Shown: positions 13,201 through 28,200 of the stretch, in pieces | How the letters are laid out: each line of letters begins with the position of its first letter | How positions within the stretch are numbered: position 1 is the first letter of the stretch | Source: Tubulanus polymorphus | Taxonomy: Eukaryota > Nemertea > Palaeonemertea > Tubulaniformes > Tubulanidae | NCBI RefSeq assembly: GCF_964204645.1 | Contig: NC_134028.1 | Span: forward strand, 7,917,001 to 7,977,000 | DNA: 60,000 bases | Direction of reading: 5' to 3' | The notes under the pieces: generated by a model | What the model saw: the letters and a program-made list of their open reading frames with translations, nothing else | What the model was told of the DNA's origin: nothing | Database searches by the model: none | Position numbers and translations under genes: made by a program

Positions 13201-16200
13201 CTTTCTAATGAAACTAACCGACTTCAACAAAATTACGGTATTGAAATCAAAATAATCATACAGATAAAGGTTTGAGTCTTAAGAATATATCTAACTGGAG
13301 GTCAATTGTCTCTGAAAGATACCTTGCGAGATATAATAAACTTTATGCAAAATTTTCACATACCCTTTTAACAGTCTCTTGTATTTTGAGTTTGTTGACA
13401 AGTTCCAATAAGCCACTAATGTTCAGGTTTTTCAGCGAGCATATTACATCAGCTATATTAGGCTCTGTGAAAAAAAGCAGTCATAATCGATTCAAACTCA
13501 CTATCACGTATGTTAATTGCCACGAATAGCAGTTTTCCATCTATTCAACAACTACCTATTATGTTCATTTTTTCAGCAAATATCTCATAAATGGTCAACG
13601 TTCCATCCGTTAAATTAGCTATCATTTCCACCATTTGCGGCGACAACATCTTAACGGTGGCCTGGCACGCGGCGTTAATGCTGAAAAATTTGTGAATTTT
13701 AATACCAATTTTCCCCAATATCAAACACTTAGGCAGGTTTTGATTGGTTTCTACCAATTCCGGAATTCCTTCTGGCATGTTCGTTTCAACCAGAATATGC
13801 TCTCCTTATTCAGGAATAGCATAGTTTGCAAACATGATAAAATGCTGGAAGAAAGTTTGTAATCCGGAATTACAATTCCTTAACCAAAATATGTTCTATC
13901 GAAACCTGCCTTACATTTTTCTTTCATCCTTCTTACAATAGTCATTACCTTTCATTATTCATAGTTTTCGTGGCATTCAGAGCGATTTCGATAGGTTTAA
14001 ACCAATTCGCTAAATCTACAGTATCAATACCAGTAGAATTCATCACCTGCGCGAATGATGTCATCCATTTCTGAAATTCCGTTACGTAATAAACGAATGG
14101 GTTTCGAGTTAAATCCGCTGGTTTCGTAATGGCAGCTGTGACCTATGCAGAAGAATGTTAAAATATTGTTACAGTAATGGACTAGAGATAGCAGTCGTCC
14201 CATGGAGAGAAATACTCGTAAATAATATGATTTCATATGGAAATTGAGATTATATGAAATGTTTCCATAAAGTGCACCCGTGTCAAATTTTCCGCGAACT
14301 TAGATGATAAGATTAATATGCACGTAAGCAATAATTCTTTTATCATAAGATACAAGTGAAATTAATCTAATCTATCGTAATAATAAGAAACACAAGGGTA
14401 TAATGAAAGCCATAGTGTTATAAAACACATGTAGAATTAGCTTAAGTTTCATTCGAAGGAATAGCATGAACCATCTTGTAAGGCTATATTTTTGCAATTA
14501 CGTACTGCATTAACGAAGTCGGTCATCCTGATAAGTTTGACAATTTTGCCGAATCTCAACGAGTCGGATTTCAACGCATTGCACATGGCTGTCTGTATGG
14601 CATCAGCACTGATGACAGAATTGTCCCCGAACAAGAATGTTTCTTGGAAAAACACAGCGTTACACATCATATTAACAGCGGCCTTCTCATTCGCCATCAA
14701 AAACTGGGAAAACTAAAATATCGAAAAATGAATGTAGCTAGTTCGAAAAATAAGCGCATCAATGCCATAAATGCAAACCGAACCAGAACTTCGGCTGTGG
14801 TTGATTTCACAAAAACCTTTTTTTTAAAAAAGAAAACCTTTTTAGCTGAAATAATTGTAATTCAATAAATCAACGCATCAGATGAATCTTACCCGTTCTG
14901 GATTCACTACCGCTGTCAACAGAGAAGCCGTATCTGATGGCGATAAGTAAGGCTTCAAGATATTAGCCAATGCAGTACTGTTAGGTAAAATTCTTGATAA
15001 GGAGATCTTCGTATGCGGACCTGTTTTAGAAGACATCTTTTAATTATCAAAACTGCGCGAAAAAACAAAACCCTTTCACAAAATGTTTTAGCTTTGGACG
15101 TATATCACGAATATCTTACCTAGTGATTTCAGTATCTTGTTAAATTGTTCATATACATTTGCCTGTATAGCAATATTTTTCTTCATTTCATTCCAGAAAT
15201 TTTCTCTTCGCAAAAATGGATCCACGTAGTTCAAATACAGAACAGCTCTGCAAAATATCATTCTTCGCTGTAAATATCATCCTTTTTCATATTTACATGA
15301 ATGACATTATGGTGAATGATAGCTTCATGATATCAAAATCCCCGTAGAATTTCTGAACGTAAAAGACCTAATACCGTGAATAAAGAGGATACCATCAATT
15401 TGGCAACGCAAATGTACTTACAGATCCCAGAATTTCTTCTGGATTAGTTCTGAGATATGAGACATAACAGGCAGGTATTTCTCCAAATCGAGCTGCCACT
15501 TTACGCCCGACGGTAGCTTGTTCAATGCGGTGAACACATCGACGATGCTCAGCAAATTCGACTTCATTTTCGCCCAATCATTCGGAGGAAGTAAACGTTT
15601 CACGATACCGTCAATGGATGAACCATTTTGAATCAAAAATTTAAAACTTAACTAGAAGAACATGAACAACAAACAATAACTTTAATAACGTCGAAAGACA
15701 AATATGTCGAACAGTTTTCAGATTTCAGTCAATATCCGTACCAATTGAACGAGGAATATGTATTCTCCCGTGTTGAATCCGGCAGATTTAAGCGCTGAAC
15801 TCCAGTTTTCACCGGGAATACCACAGATGGCAGCACTCATCGCAGTTACATTCATGTATAACGTAGCACTTAGATATGACTCGAGCGTATCCGGTTTACA
15901 TATGATATCCTGCATTGATTTCTCTTTCGCTATAACTGTGGCCTGATATGAAAAATACGATTTACGTACAACTAAGACATATATCACAAGACTACCCAGT
16001 ACTTCATTTGATTTTGATTAAATACATATACATGTAGATGAAACCATCCACATATCTTCGATTAACACTTACAGAAACTCTGTAGAAGGCTTTGTTATAA
16101 TCGGAGAGAGCGATCGAGTCAGGACTAAGCTGTGCAAATAGTGTGTCGACCAACTCTTTAATTGCTGTGTTGTTTGACAGGAGATTTTCGATTCTTGATG

Positions 16201-19200
16201 GACTTCCTAATAACGTGAAATCAGATATGGTATACAAGTCTCAAACCAGTCTAAATGAACTTTGAACCAAAAGTACAGTAGTTGGATTAAACCTGTTAGA
16301 TTTTCATTAGTCAGCAGAGGTAAAGTTTTACAAGAAATTTAAACTGGAATTTTTGGTTTATTTCCTATTGGTTATATAATGTTTGTTTAAGCTTAAACTT
16401 TTGAATGACACCAGACCCCCCCCCCCCCGTAATAATGTGCTGGTTTAAATACCTGCTTTCTCTAGAAAATACTTCGATATTTTCATACTGTCCAACACTG
16501 ATGATACTTGCAACATAATTTCTTTAAACGATGGGTCTATATTCTCATATGCAGAGCCAATTGATGCCATTAAAGACAGCAGCCTAAAATATATATGCAT
16601 TTTGCAATCTTCACAAGTTACCTTAAGTATTAGAGTTAGCTTTTCTAAATAACTCCCAGTCGTAGGTTTATTTGGTTTATTAACCAATAATTTAAACACT
16701 TTAAATTCGGTTCCAGTACTAACTACAAAATACCTTTTTGGATCCATCTTTGTAAGCTCTTGCAATGTCTCTAACCAGTTTGTCGTGTTGAATAGCATCT
16801 TCAAACTTTTGCCGATTGACGGACTACTCTGAATCATTTTCGTAATCAAATGCTGTAACTGTTGTTGGTTCATCAACATTGAAGTGAAGTTGCCATTCGG
16901 ACCCATTCGGTGAATCTGAACATAAAAATAGAAAGAACATTCGTCCTCATTAATGCAGTCGCAAATAAAAACTTGGTTAACAAATTAAGATGATCTAGCA
17001 TGATATAATGTACACTGCAATGTACACTGTCTAACCTGCATGGCGTTTCTAATTTCGAACTCGTTCTCCAATTGTTGCATGAAAGCCGGTGTTGCTAGGC
17101 GACAGATCTGTTTGTGCAGTTCTTCGATAGTAATTTTCTGTTGCATTTGGTTTGCCGGTAATTTCAACCACGAGTGGAGTGGCGTACTACACAGCCTGTC
17201 CTTCAGAGTGGACTCGTTCAAAGCGCCATTCTTGAAATCGTTCATCAGATTATAAAGCTGAAATATATTTGTAGATACACAAATATCTAATCAGTTAATT
17301 CGCGATTTACATCGATTTTGTAATCAAATTATCATCTTAGAATTCTGTATGAATCAAGCTTGAAATGTAAAATGCTTATGAAAAACGTACGAAAAGTGGG
17401 CTTATTTCTGAATTCAAAAGCACAGTAGCCGCGCGTGCGTCGAACCTCGCCACAGATGTCAAGTAGTCTCTCATTATTGTAGCACTTTTCAGCATCAATT
17501 TCAGTGTTATAGGCTCTTCTACAAAGAAAGCAAAAATTTGTTGCCATTATTTCGTACATCATCTCCCAAGTTTTGTTTACCTGCTTGTGACAGGTGTACA
17601 TGCTCATCAGAGGATGACTTACTGAGCGCCTGTTCAAGCCGAGTATTGATGAATTTCAAGTAAAAGTCTACAACATCCAATGCCTGCAGTGCAGCTCTTC
17701 CCTGCGGTGACCGCTTCAAAACTGCTGAAAGCTCATCTAAGGCTTGTCCGAACCTGCGAACAAAAGTACATACAGTCAAACCCACAATCCGGATCAGCTT
17801 AATCTGGATTTTGGTTTAATCTGGACAATATTTGCAGTCGATATGTTCATTAACATGACAATGGCTTATAATCCGGATTTCTAGTAAACTGATGAATTTT
17901 TTTGGTCCCAAATAATCTGAATTAAGCGGATTCTACTGTAGCATAATTAATAGGCTTATACTACCCTACATGCGCAGTATGCATGGATATAAGCAATGGC
18001 TTTATCCAGATACATTGTATTTTTTTGTTCCTCTGATGATGAGGTTTAGAATTAACCTTGAAACCATTAGAAAATAAACTTTTGCTTCAAATCTACTGTG
18101 GGTTTATATTTGTTAACTATGCTGAGATTTATATCAATTCTTCACTACAGTCAGATACACGCATAGTTTAGCGGTCGTCGTTCTGATGTATTTGCCAGGC
18201 AATTCCTCCCTCGATAAATGTTTAAAATCTAATCATTATTTACCTGGAACATAAATCCCTTCCCTTCTAGGTTAAAAAGCATTACCAATGAATGAGAAAT
18301 GTATACATGCTAGAGTTTAGACCCCTTCCACTGCTACGTAACAAGGAAACTTAATTTGTTGGATTTTTTGGCAACTTATCCATCCCATATAATAGCCAAT
18401 GTATACATATAATACTCACATTAGCATATCCTGCGTTGTAAATGATCTATTAAAGCGCTGTAATAGAGTCTGTATAGCAGTTTGATATCTAGTATAATCA
18501 GCCATGTTCAACAGCTGGTCACCGACGGTAGGCGGCTTTTTCAGCATTTTCATGATAAGATCGACGAGATGAGCAGAGTCCAAGACAACCTGAGTCCAAT
18601 TCAGTCTCCCTGTCGGTGGTTGTTGCAGCTGAAGATAGAGGACACATGTAGAGATTAGTACCACACATTCCGAGACTTGTAGAAACTAAGCGATATATCA
18701 ATTGAACTACTTTCACTGCCAGCTCAAGCATCTGCGCTTTCTCAAGCCGCTACAAATGCTGGTTGGAGAATGAGAGTGCCCAGCCCTGTTTGGTCATAAT
18801 AGTTCCAGTGCATATCGGGGCAAGGGGAAGGCTCCAAAAAGGGGCTCCTCCTTTCGTAAAAACTCAAAATGAATTCTCTGGGCCAGTGGTAGGTTCTCTG
18901 CAACAAGCAGCCACCCACAGGTCCAACCAGGTCGGAGACGGTTGGCCCTCCCAGGTCTCACGTCTCACGTGGTACAACTGGAAGAAATTATATGAACTTG
19001 ACGAACCCAAGCACTTAGTTCTTCAATTTCACATTTCGAATTATTTCATTCGAAAAATTGCATAGAGTGGATCCTTACACAGACAAAGGATCTGAACATT
19101 TAGTAACTTATTCTATTTTCGAAATACTTCTTTCTATATTTTGTGAAACAGTCAGTAATTTCAATATCTGGAACAATGTAGAACGAATGTGGAGCATCAT

Positions 19201-22200
19201 ATAGTTCAACTGAACTTAAAAATCTTCATAAACGCAAATAGGTTTGACATTCTTGATGGGCTTAAATGTGGCAGAGTTTTATCATGTAGTTAGTTACACT
19301 CACCAGATGAATGTAAGCTTGAATGTTGAATTCTGACTTCAGTTTCTCATATATCAGAGTCGCGTTCATGCAAGCAGTCATTTGTATTTTAGTCAGCGGT
19401 TTCTGCGATTTGCCGGCAGGAATGATAAGTATTGAATTCCAGTCGACTGCACAAGGATTCGGATTCGTCATCAATATGCTCAGCTGAGAAAAGTCAGGGT
19501 AAAAACATAGTCATCGAATCGAGCAAACCAGTTTAAATTTTGTCTCGTTAAACTCGGAACTGGGCGAAGTGATTAAGCCAAATACAGAAATGTTGAATAC
19601 TAAAAATCTAAACCGATGCAGCGCTTTACCAACTAAGTCTAGGTATAGTTGCAAGTGGAAGTAGAAATTCTGAACAGAAAAACTTGACTTTCTGTAAGAT
19701 TTCTACTAATTGATATTAATGAGTAAGTATATTTCCTTTTGCAGATTCACCCTACCTTGCCGACATCAACATTCATACTAAATACAGCATCTAACTCGGC
19801 TGGACTCATCAGAATATTTCCTTGTATGAAGCGCTTGATTTCCGTTATATTTCGTACCAACATGTCGAGTGTGACCTTCGTTTGAAATGGAGTCAGTTGT
19901 TTGATCAGCATTTTGACGATTCCTTGATACAACTGACCATATTTATAGATCATTTCGAGCAAAGGTCTAGTTCCTGGGACGTTTTGAAGTCCATACAATG
20001 CGACCCGTATTCCTTCGCTCACCCTGCAACGTTTGAAAAGGGATATTTTGATAACAAGTCCAACTATCCAATGACGGTGGAATACGTACAAAGTACTATA
20101 CATACAAAAGCGGAATGTCTTCTACTCGGACAGGTATCATTTTAAGCGCATTCAACACGTTGTTCGTCCATTTAGCGTCAGTCGTTCCTGTCTGTTTGAA
20201 AAACTCGGACATCGTTGGCAGACGGATAGCTCGCAGTAGTTGACTATACGACGTATACAACCTCTGGACACTTTCAATAGCTCGCGTCCAGTTTAACGGT
20301 TTCATCGATGGCTGGTTCAGTGCTTTAATCTATGATATGAGACAATTTGTTAAGAATCAAGCATCAATGGTATGCAAGCCTCTTATACTTTTTTGCAAAC
20401 TGAGAGATTTTTATACGTCTATCATTCATGAGGTTTTTACTGGTAACAGTAGTCATTGGAACTTTCTAGTTCCATAGTTGTGTAAGTTGAGTTTGATTCA
20501 AGTTTTAAAACTGGCAGTTCGTTTTCAACAGTGAAACACTTGAGTCAAAATTAAACTCCCAGTTAGCTTACTGGATTCTGGTGGTTACAAATACAGCTGG
20601 ACCAAGATAATTGAAGAAGTCCTACAATTCAAATTTTATCTGATAGAATCTATCATTATGAAACCACAACGTTTGGGCTGTTGACTAACAGCTAACATCA
20701 GGTGGAGGAATGACCAAAACACACATAACAAAGTATATCAGCTCGCAGGATGAAAACAGAAACTATGAACAGAAAAAATCTGAATTGTGAGACTTCTTCA
20801 ATTATCTACAGTGTGCACGGATTAGAGAGTTTATTCGACTACTGAGCCAAGATGTGTTTAGTCCAAACAAACCTGTTTAAGAATGACATCAAACTTGATT
20901 AGCTTCCGTAATTCCAAAGACAATGAAGTGAAATTCGTTGTACACAACAATCTTCTGATTTCATTCTCGTTCGCAGACTTCGGCAACATTATTTCGTTGC
21001 CGCAAATCAATTGTACGAAATTTCCATTGTTCACAGCAAGTTTCAACGTCTAGAAGAAATAGAAATGCACGTTACAGGGTCCCTATTGATCATTCATTCC
21101 AGAATTCAAGGATTTTTTTCCAGGAGTTTTTCATGGAAAAGATTCCAAATTTCAAGGAGTGTATGCAATCTTATCTTTATATCCCAATTACAGTACTCCT
21201 CCTAAATCGGTACTTTTTATCTCAGTAAACCATTAAATTCGTTGGAATCTGAATGTGAAAGGCCTACGACTACTGACTAGGCCTAAAACCTAAAAATTTT
21301 CTAATCGCCAATTTCTCAAAATTCAAGGCGTTTCCAAGCACTTTTGGGCATTTAGCTAAAATTCAAGATTATGCGAGTTTTCAAGGAAACGAGGAGTTGT
21401 AGAGACCCTGGAAGATTCAACTCACTGTCGCTGGTTGCATTGACGCGGACATTACGATCTTCACCATATCTGGAGTCAGACGATACGTTTCGGCCAAAAA
21501 CTTGTTGACAATCGGACTGTTTCCGAATACCGAGCCAAGTGACAAACCGGAACCTGCGAAAGATATCGTTCCCAAGTGAAAAGAATTGCCAACGCGATAA
21601 AATTGTTAAGGAATTCGAAGCCGAATGTGTCTTACTGTGTATAGCGTTTGTTCGGTTATACAGAACATCAGCGATCATTACAACGAGGTTCAGCGATTGA
21701 CGGATTTGTGCCCAAAATTGAACGCGTAGAAAAGCTGCATCAAGTTGTTGCAAATAATTACCAAACCTGAAAATGTAGGTTGATAATGCTTTAATACTGA
21801 ATGTCGTGAAATATACCGCTAGAGCCTGTTTCTAGAAAAGAAATCATGCATTCTAATGACGTTTTCATTTCAATGAACTCAAAATTAATTTAAGGAGCAT
21901 GCTATATGACAGCCAATTGAAATCACGCATTCAGATACCGGCAGCGATGTATCAAAACTTACACAACAGCTTCAGCTTTAGGCAACTGCTGAATGAAGGG
22001 AATCATTGGTACATTGACTACGACCGACATGTTGAAATATTTCACGACGTCTTTGCCCATGAGTTTTACTCCTTTCAAACCCATAAGACTGAGTATATTC
22101 GCCTGCAACTTCTGCACCGACTGAAGAAATCGTCCAAAGTCAACCTGAGATGTACCGAGAGCCAGTTGAACCTGTAAAACGAAGGTGCAGTCAATTTCAC

Positions 22201-25200
22201 AGGAATCTGGAGGTTTTCAACCTAATTCCCGCCTATAGTGGCCGAATCGGGCCATAATTCAAAATTGCTGATACGCAATGAAGGGGTCAGAACACGAAAA
22301 TGAAAAAAGAAAATACGTCAAATTTTCAGATCAGTAATTTTATGTTATGGCCCGAATGAGCCACCATACATAACCAAAACTTTTATAAAATCTAAACCAG
22401 GACGAGGTAAATAAACCTCTCTTTAGATTTGGGTCAAAATTGTTCCATAAAACTACCCATTACTTAAGATATACTGGGCAGTTTAGGTTGAATGCTAGGG
22501 GAACTGAACCCTGATTTTTCATGATGAAAGCACTGTCGTAGCCTACCTGCTGCGTGATTCTAGCGATATCGAATTGTTGTTGTAACTGCGCTAAAATCTC
22601 TGTATTGTTCCACGTACAAAACGCATCTTTCATCAATTTAGTATCGAAACCCGGTGAGAAATGTATCACGTTGGCCATGAGCGTCTCGTTGCAGAAAATT
22701 CTTTCTATCAACTGTGTATTGGTTTGAAGCATTGATTGCGTACTGATGAACGGGATAACCTGAAAGGACAAAAAGGCGTTTCGTTTGACTGAAAAAATAG
22801 CGAGTTCGGTCAAGAGTCGATTCAAATATCCGTTTCAAAATTTACCATGTTCAACTTCCACTGCGTAGCTAAGAATCCGTTGACGAAATCCGGTCCGAGA
22901 TTCATCGTTAGTCGCAGAATTTGTTGGATTTTCGTCACGTTTTTAACGATGCTGCTCAACTCGACCGTTTTATCCACCAAGTTCACCGTTAACTTCGACG
23001 TCATCTCGTTCACGTAATCGACCGTCGTTTTCACGACCGCCAAAGCCGTGAACAAAGGTTTCGCTTCGGGGACGTTTTGCAGCGCGACGATAGGCGCTCC
23101 GAATGCTTGCAGCATCGTTGTAAAACTGTTCGGATCATTAGGATTCAGGTTGAAGTATTTCGTCAACGTTTGTTGAATCGTATTCAGCACCGGAAGGATT
23201 GTTTTGTTGACGTCGAACGCGTTCGTGATCGTCGGATCGATTTTCGGAGGATTCAAAACGATCGATTGCACGATCGCGGTTAATCGCGCGTACTGAATCA
23301 AAGACTGATTCCAATCGATTCTGACTGGATCTAATTGCGCGGCAATTGCCTTTTCCCACTGAAAACAAGCAAGAAGGAATATTTTTTCTTTACGCGTTAT
23401 CTTCTGAAAGAAGTTAAGAAATATCTAGGAACAGGATTGAGGACACTTGTTGAGAAGTTTCCTCTGAAATCTTTACCTATGCGATTGTTTTTATCGTAAT
23501 CTTACACGTACCTTCTTAGAAAAACATTTGAAGTGTGATTATCCTTTTATGTTTACTTAATTTCTCAATGTTTTATTGTATCTCAATGAATCTTATGTTT
23601 TCATATTTTGTAAAGAGCCGCGATTAAATTCAATAAGCACGGCGCTATGTTGGTAAAAAAATGTATAATCATATCATGATAGTCTCTAAAGAATATAAGC
23701 TGGAAGGCTACAACGAATTGATAACTTAATTCAAAAACTGTTTTCTTTTAAATCCACCTTACACTTTGTTTGGCTTGTTGGCTTGTTTTCTGTTAACGAA
23801 GGCTCGGTCATACTTCATATTTTACTTACATGAATTTTGATCGCCTCAACATTATATGATTTCGCAAGTTCATCAACGAGTAGTGTGCTGTTCAGGTTAC
23901 ACAGTTTTTTCTGAAACTTGGGTAGATCGACGCTGACGCCAGACGGCCGAATTAACGCTGCTATGTTCACAGTACAAAACGCAGCGACAGGATCGGGAAC
24001 CCTCAGCAGTGACATCAACTGCAAGTCAAACCCAATAGGGAACACTTTTTGGAGTAGGCATTTCTTAACCACAACAGAGCAAGACTGTTGTGTACTAAGA
24101 TGAACTGATCAAAACTACAACTCAGGATCGGTATTATAGACCAGTTCTAATCTAAATATCAGGGCCCAGTATTATATAGACTTGTATCAATATCAACCCG
24201 CGGGCTAACTCAATTCATTTTCAAGTTAGTTAGCTTATGCGGGCTAACTCAATTCAAATGAATTGAGTTAGCAATTCTTAGTCAACTGAATTGACCCCCA
24301 ATTTGAAGTTAAATCATTCATAAGATGATTGTATTCTCGGTCAGATGTATGAAGTGTAAGTCGGGTGTTTATCTGTGCATGGTGGACTATGTACCTTAAT
24401 AAAATCAATTTTCGCAGTAAGCAGACTTTGTATTTGAGGCACGCTCAATCCAAAAACTGTCTTCATAATGTCCTTGAGTTGAGTAGTGTTCTTGAACAGG
24501 TCATCTAGCGTAATCGGGTTTGCTGAAATTTCGAAGAAGAATGACGGAGATGAAGAATTCTGGCCGAAATGAACTACCGGGTAACCCGAAGAAAACAGCG
24601 CTCATACGTACCCGATGTGATGGATTTTAATTTATCTTTGATTAGCGAAGTCGTAAACTGAACCGATTTGAGAACGGCTAACGCAGTACGACCCCAGGTA
24701 GTGTTGTGATTCAAATACGGTGTAAAATGATCCAGAGAACTAACCAGCCTATAAATGGTATATAGCATGTATGTCTAAGTGATGCAATCTCTACATAATC
24801 AACAGATCGAGAATATATAGATTTATTCGCAGGAAAGTGATTTTGATTCCCCTAAGTCCCAGAATGGAAACTATTGATAAGTGTGATCATTTCGGTAACC
24901 AAATTAAAACTTTCTCAACTCAGTCTGCCTTTCGATTTGTAACTCATTCCGGCATGACTGAACAAACTCTGTAGTGCGGTCAATTCAAAATGGCTGATTA
25001 AAATATTAGAGAACAAATGTAAGATCTTATGTACATGATCTAATGTTCAGTAGCAAAGGCGATCAAGTTAGAAGTTTTGAACAAATAACTCAGTGAAACG
25101 AACGCCCTAATATCAATTCTTACAGTTGAATAATCTGATCGGCCGATAGTTGCGGCATCAGTCCAGCTTTCTGTAAGCGCTCCAACCACGCGCTGATATT

Positions 25201-28200
25201 TCCAGAGTAGGCAAAGAAATCGACAAGATTCGGAGTTCGAATTCTTGCCGCGAGATTGAAACTGTTCTTTTCGAGTTCTTGAACGTTCAGGAGATACTCG
25301 GTCCAATTGAACTGTTTCGTGTACGTTGCATTGGAGGTTATTGCAGCAATCTAGGGAAAAAATACGATATCAGAACATAAAACAAGCCATGGGTGACAAC
25401 GGTTCTTGGGCTTAGGTTTGAACTCCCAAATCACCATGCGTTAGTTCTCATTGCATTTTGGATATGTTGTATCTACGGCAGTAAGCTAAATCTTATCAAG
25501 ACAACTTTTTGAATTTTGACCCCGTTCCTCAGTTGTGTGGTCATCTCCAAGGTCATGTCAGTGAAATATAGTTTTTAGCGCCTAGATCTGCAGCTAGGCG
25601 GCGCACTGGGCCCATTCTTTGCACAACTAGACCCCCATACAAGCATCCTACATTGTTCCCAGTTATATGAATTCAAGTTTTTCCCAAGTATTTCATGGGT
25701 GATTTTTCAATTTTCCCAAAAGGAAATGAACACATACCGTCATTCAACAGTCAACATTTCAGTGGTGACTGCTTGATAAAGGTGATTTTCAAGGGAAATT
25801 GCTGAAGAAAGTTACCCTTAGCAAATGCAATATGTGAAATGTAATGAATTTCCCAAGTATTTCCCTGATTTGAGGAAAATTTTTTAAATTCTCAAATATT
25901 TCCAAACCGGGAATTATCATATAAAAATTCCCAAGTTTTTCCCAATTTCCCTGTTCTGTGGGAACCATGATCCTACCCAAGTTTCATCAAGATCAAACCA
26001 CCATTAAGGAAGCTAAGCAGCTGAAACTTACGCATGCACTCACACTCTCAGACAGACAGTGCGAAAATGAGGGTCACATGGAAGCCTGAGAACCAAAATT
26101 ATTCATGATCGAACAATAGAGTGGTCCATATATATTACATCCAATCTTACATGAAACCTTTTCTCTTTTCCTCCATCTGGGTCCAGCCCCAGAGACTCAC
26201 TAACATATCATAGAAATCCTAGGGATGAATCCTCCGAAAGCTACTTGAAAACTAATTACACGATTTTCTGTTTCTCACCTGTTGAAGCATTTTATCAACG
26301 CTGAATGCTCTAGTGAGCTCAACCATCATCATCATACCGTTAACTGAACACAGAGTTGATTTCACCGTTGTCTGGTCGGCAGTCGACAAGATCGAATTTT
26401 TCGGGTCGCAGAACATCGCCTTCAACGTTTCAGGCCACGGACGCGACGGATTGGAAACTGCTTCACGTAATGCCTGAGAGGAAATACAATCATATCAGTC
26501 AAAGCTATTTTTGAACAATATCATTTGAATACCGGTAATATGATTTTTGAATAAATTCTGGAGATGGGTAGAAACGTTCTACCCAAAGCATCAGCAAAAA
26601 AGCATTATAGTTTTATGGAATCGCCATTGTGGGTTTTTCGTAAATTGAATAGAATAGTAGTAGTTGTTTCGATGTTCGAGGCTTCTTCACCTTTTCATCA
26701 AAGTATTCACCGAGTAATCATTTCATCTTGTCATCTTGGAAATTCATGAACAAAATTTGCAAGGTCAGATTTTTACTACTTTTCTGCTTGCATGTCATAA
26801 ATCTATCATACGTGATAATTTTGCAAGGCGCACAAAAAGTTGGTTAAAGGTTCAGAATTTTACAAAAACAGCTGCATCGACGACGTACCTTAGTCGGGTC
26901 AACTGAAACTGTGAACAACATATTAACGATATCCGGACTCATTTTAAATGCGTTTTGAATTGTCATCTTCGTATAGCCAGCGCTTTTCAGAATCGAGCCC
27001 AGGGTGATGTTTTGAGCTAAAAATGACAGAAAATAATAGACATACAGATTTATTTGCCTGAATACCAGTAATCGGCGATTAAACGATTAGAAAATGTGGA
27101 AAAAACTTACGGTTTATATCGGTCATTTTTTGATTGATAATCTTGACCACAACATTAACCAGTTCAAGATGGGGCCGGACGACTCGCCAGAATTCTGTGT
27201 TCTCTATTACGGGCATGAATTCTTCCATTATAGCCGCGAATCTGAATAGAAACGCGTGGACATTTGAAATTGCTAGGTTCTTATTCAACATTTTTCAACC
27301 ATTTAAAACTCGATCTTACAAAGAACAACTAAGCATTGTCGACGCATGAATTTGATACAGAAAATGTACATAAAGTTTTTCTAGCTTGGTATTTCACAGG
27401 CCTGGTATGGGCTTGTTGAAATATTTCGGATAGGACCAGCAAGCTTTGATATTGTGGTATGAAGCTAGGCCTTTTATCCATGATGACCTAGTTTGGTCAT
27501 ATGATAAACCATTCCATTTCACTATGATTTGAAAATTGAAAGCTCTACATGGAATGTTATGTTATATTAAACTTGTCTGATATTTTATGGTCGTACACAA
27601 TATAGTCAATCAGTCATTTCTTTGGTCATTGCTAAACCTCTTTCTGGGAAACAACAGCAAAACATTTTAAGTGCCAACATTTTTTTCTTACACTGAATTC
27701 AGAGAGATAGATTATTATTCATATCTTACGTGGGTATAGACAGTCGAGGCAAATTTTGGATGTACATCGTCAGCGTAATCGGCAATGAACTGTTGAATTT
27801 GAATTCTAATGGTTTTCCGTTAAATGCTACGCCCGTTATGGTGGCCAATGCTTGTATATTCGTGTACAGTTTCCATTCGGCTTCGACGAACTTCAACAAG
27901 TCGAACTTTGTCAGACCTTGACTTGCTGCTTTGACCTGAATGATAATTCGAAAAAGGTGTAAATAGCATGGACGAACAATTTTTCGTCGGAAAAATTATG
28001 TTAACAAGCTTTTTTAATTTCGACTGTTCCTCAGTTATGAGGCAATGTTTGAAGTCATACCGCCGAAAAACAGAGTTTTTAATGCCCAATTCTGACGCTA
28101 GATGGAGCATTGGGCCCATTATTTGTAGTAAACAAATGAATTCCCATAGTAACATTGTACCAAAGTTTCATTAAGATCGATCCACTTTTAATGAAGCTAG

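Noticed and set aside
21352-21753. 133-codon minus-strand open frame
   Set aside because: It spans exons C and D of module 16 and the intron between; splice sites and phases show two exons read in different frames.
25040-25306. 88-codon minus-strand open frame
   Set aside because: Wrong frame over exon B of module 14; the frame with correct phases gives FNWTEYLL and joins both neighbours.
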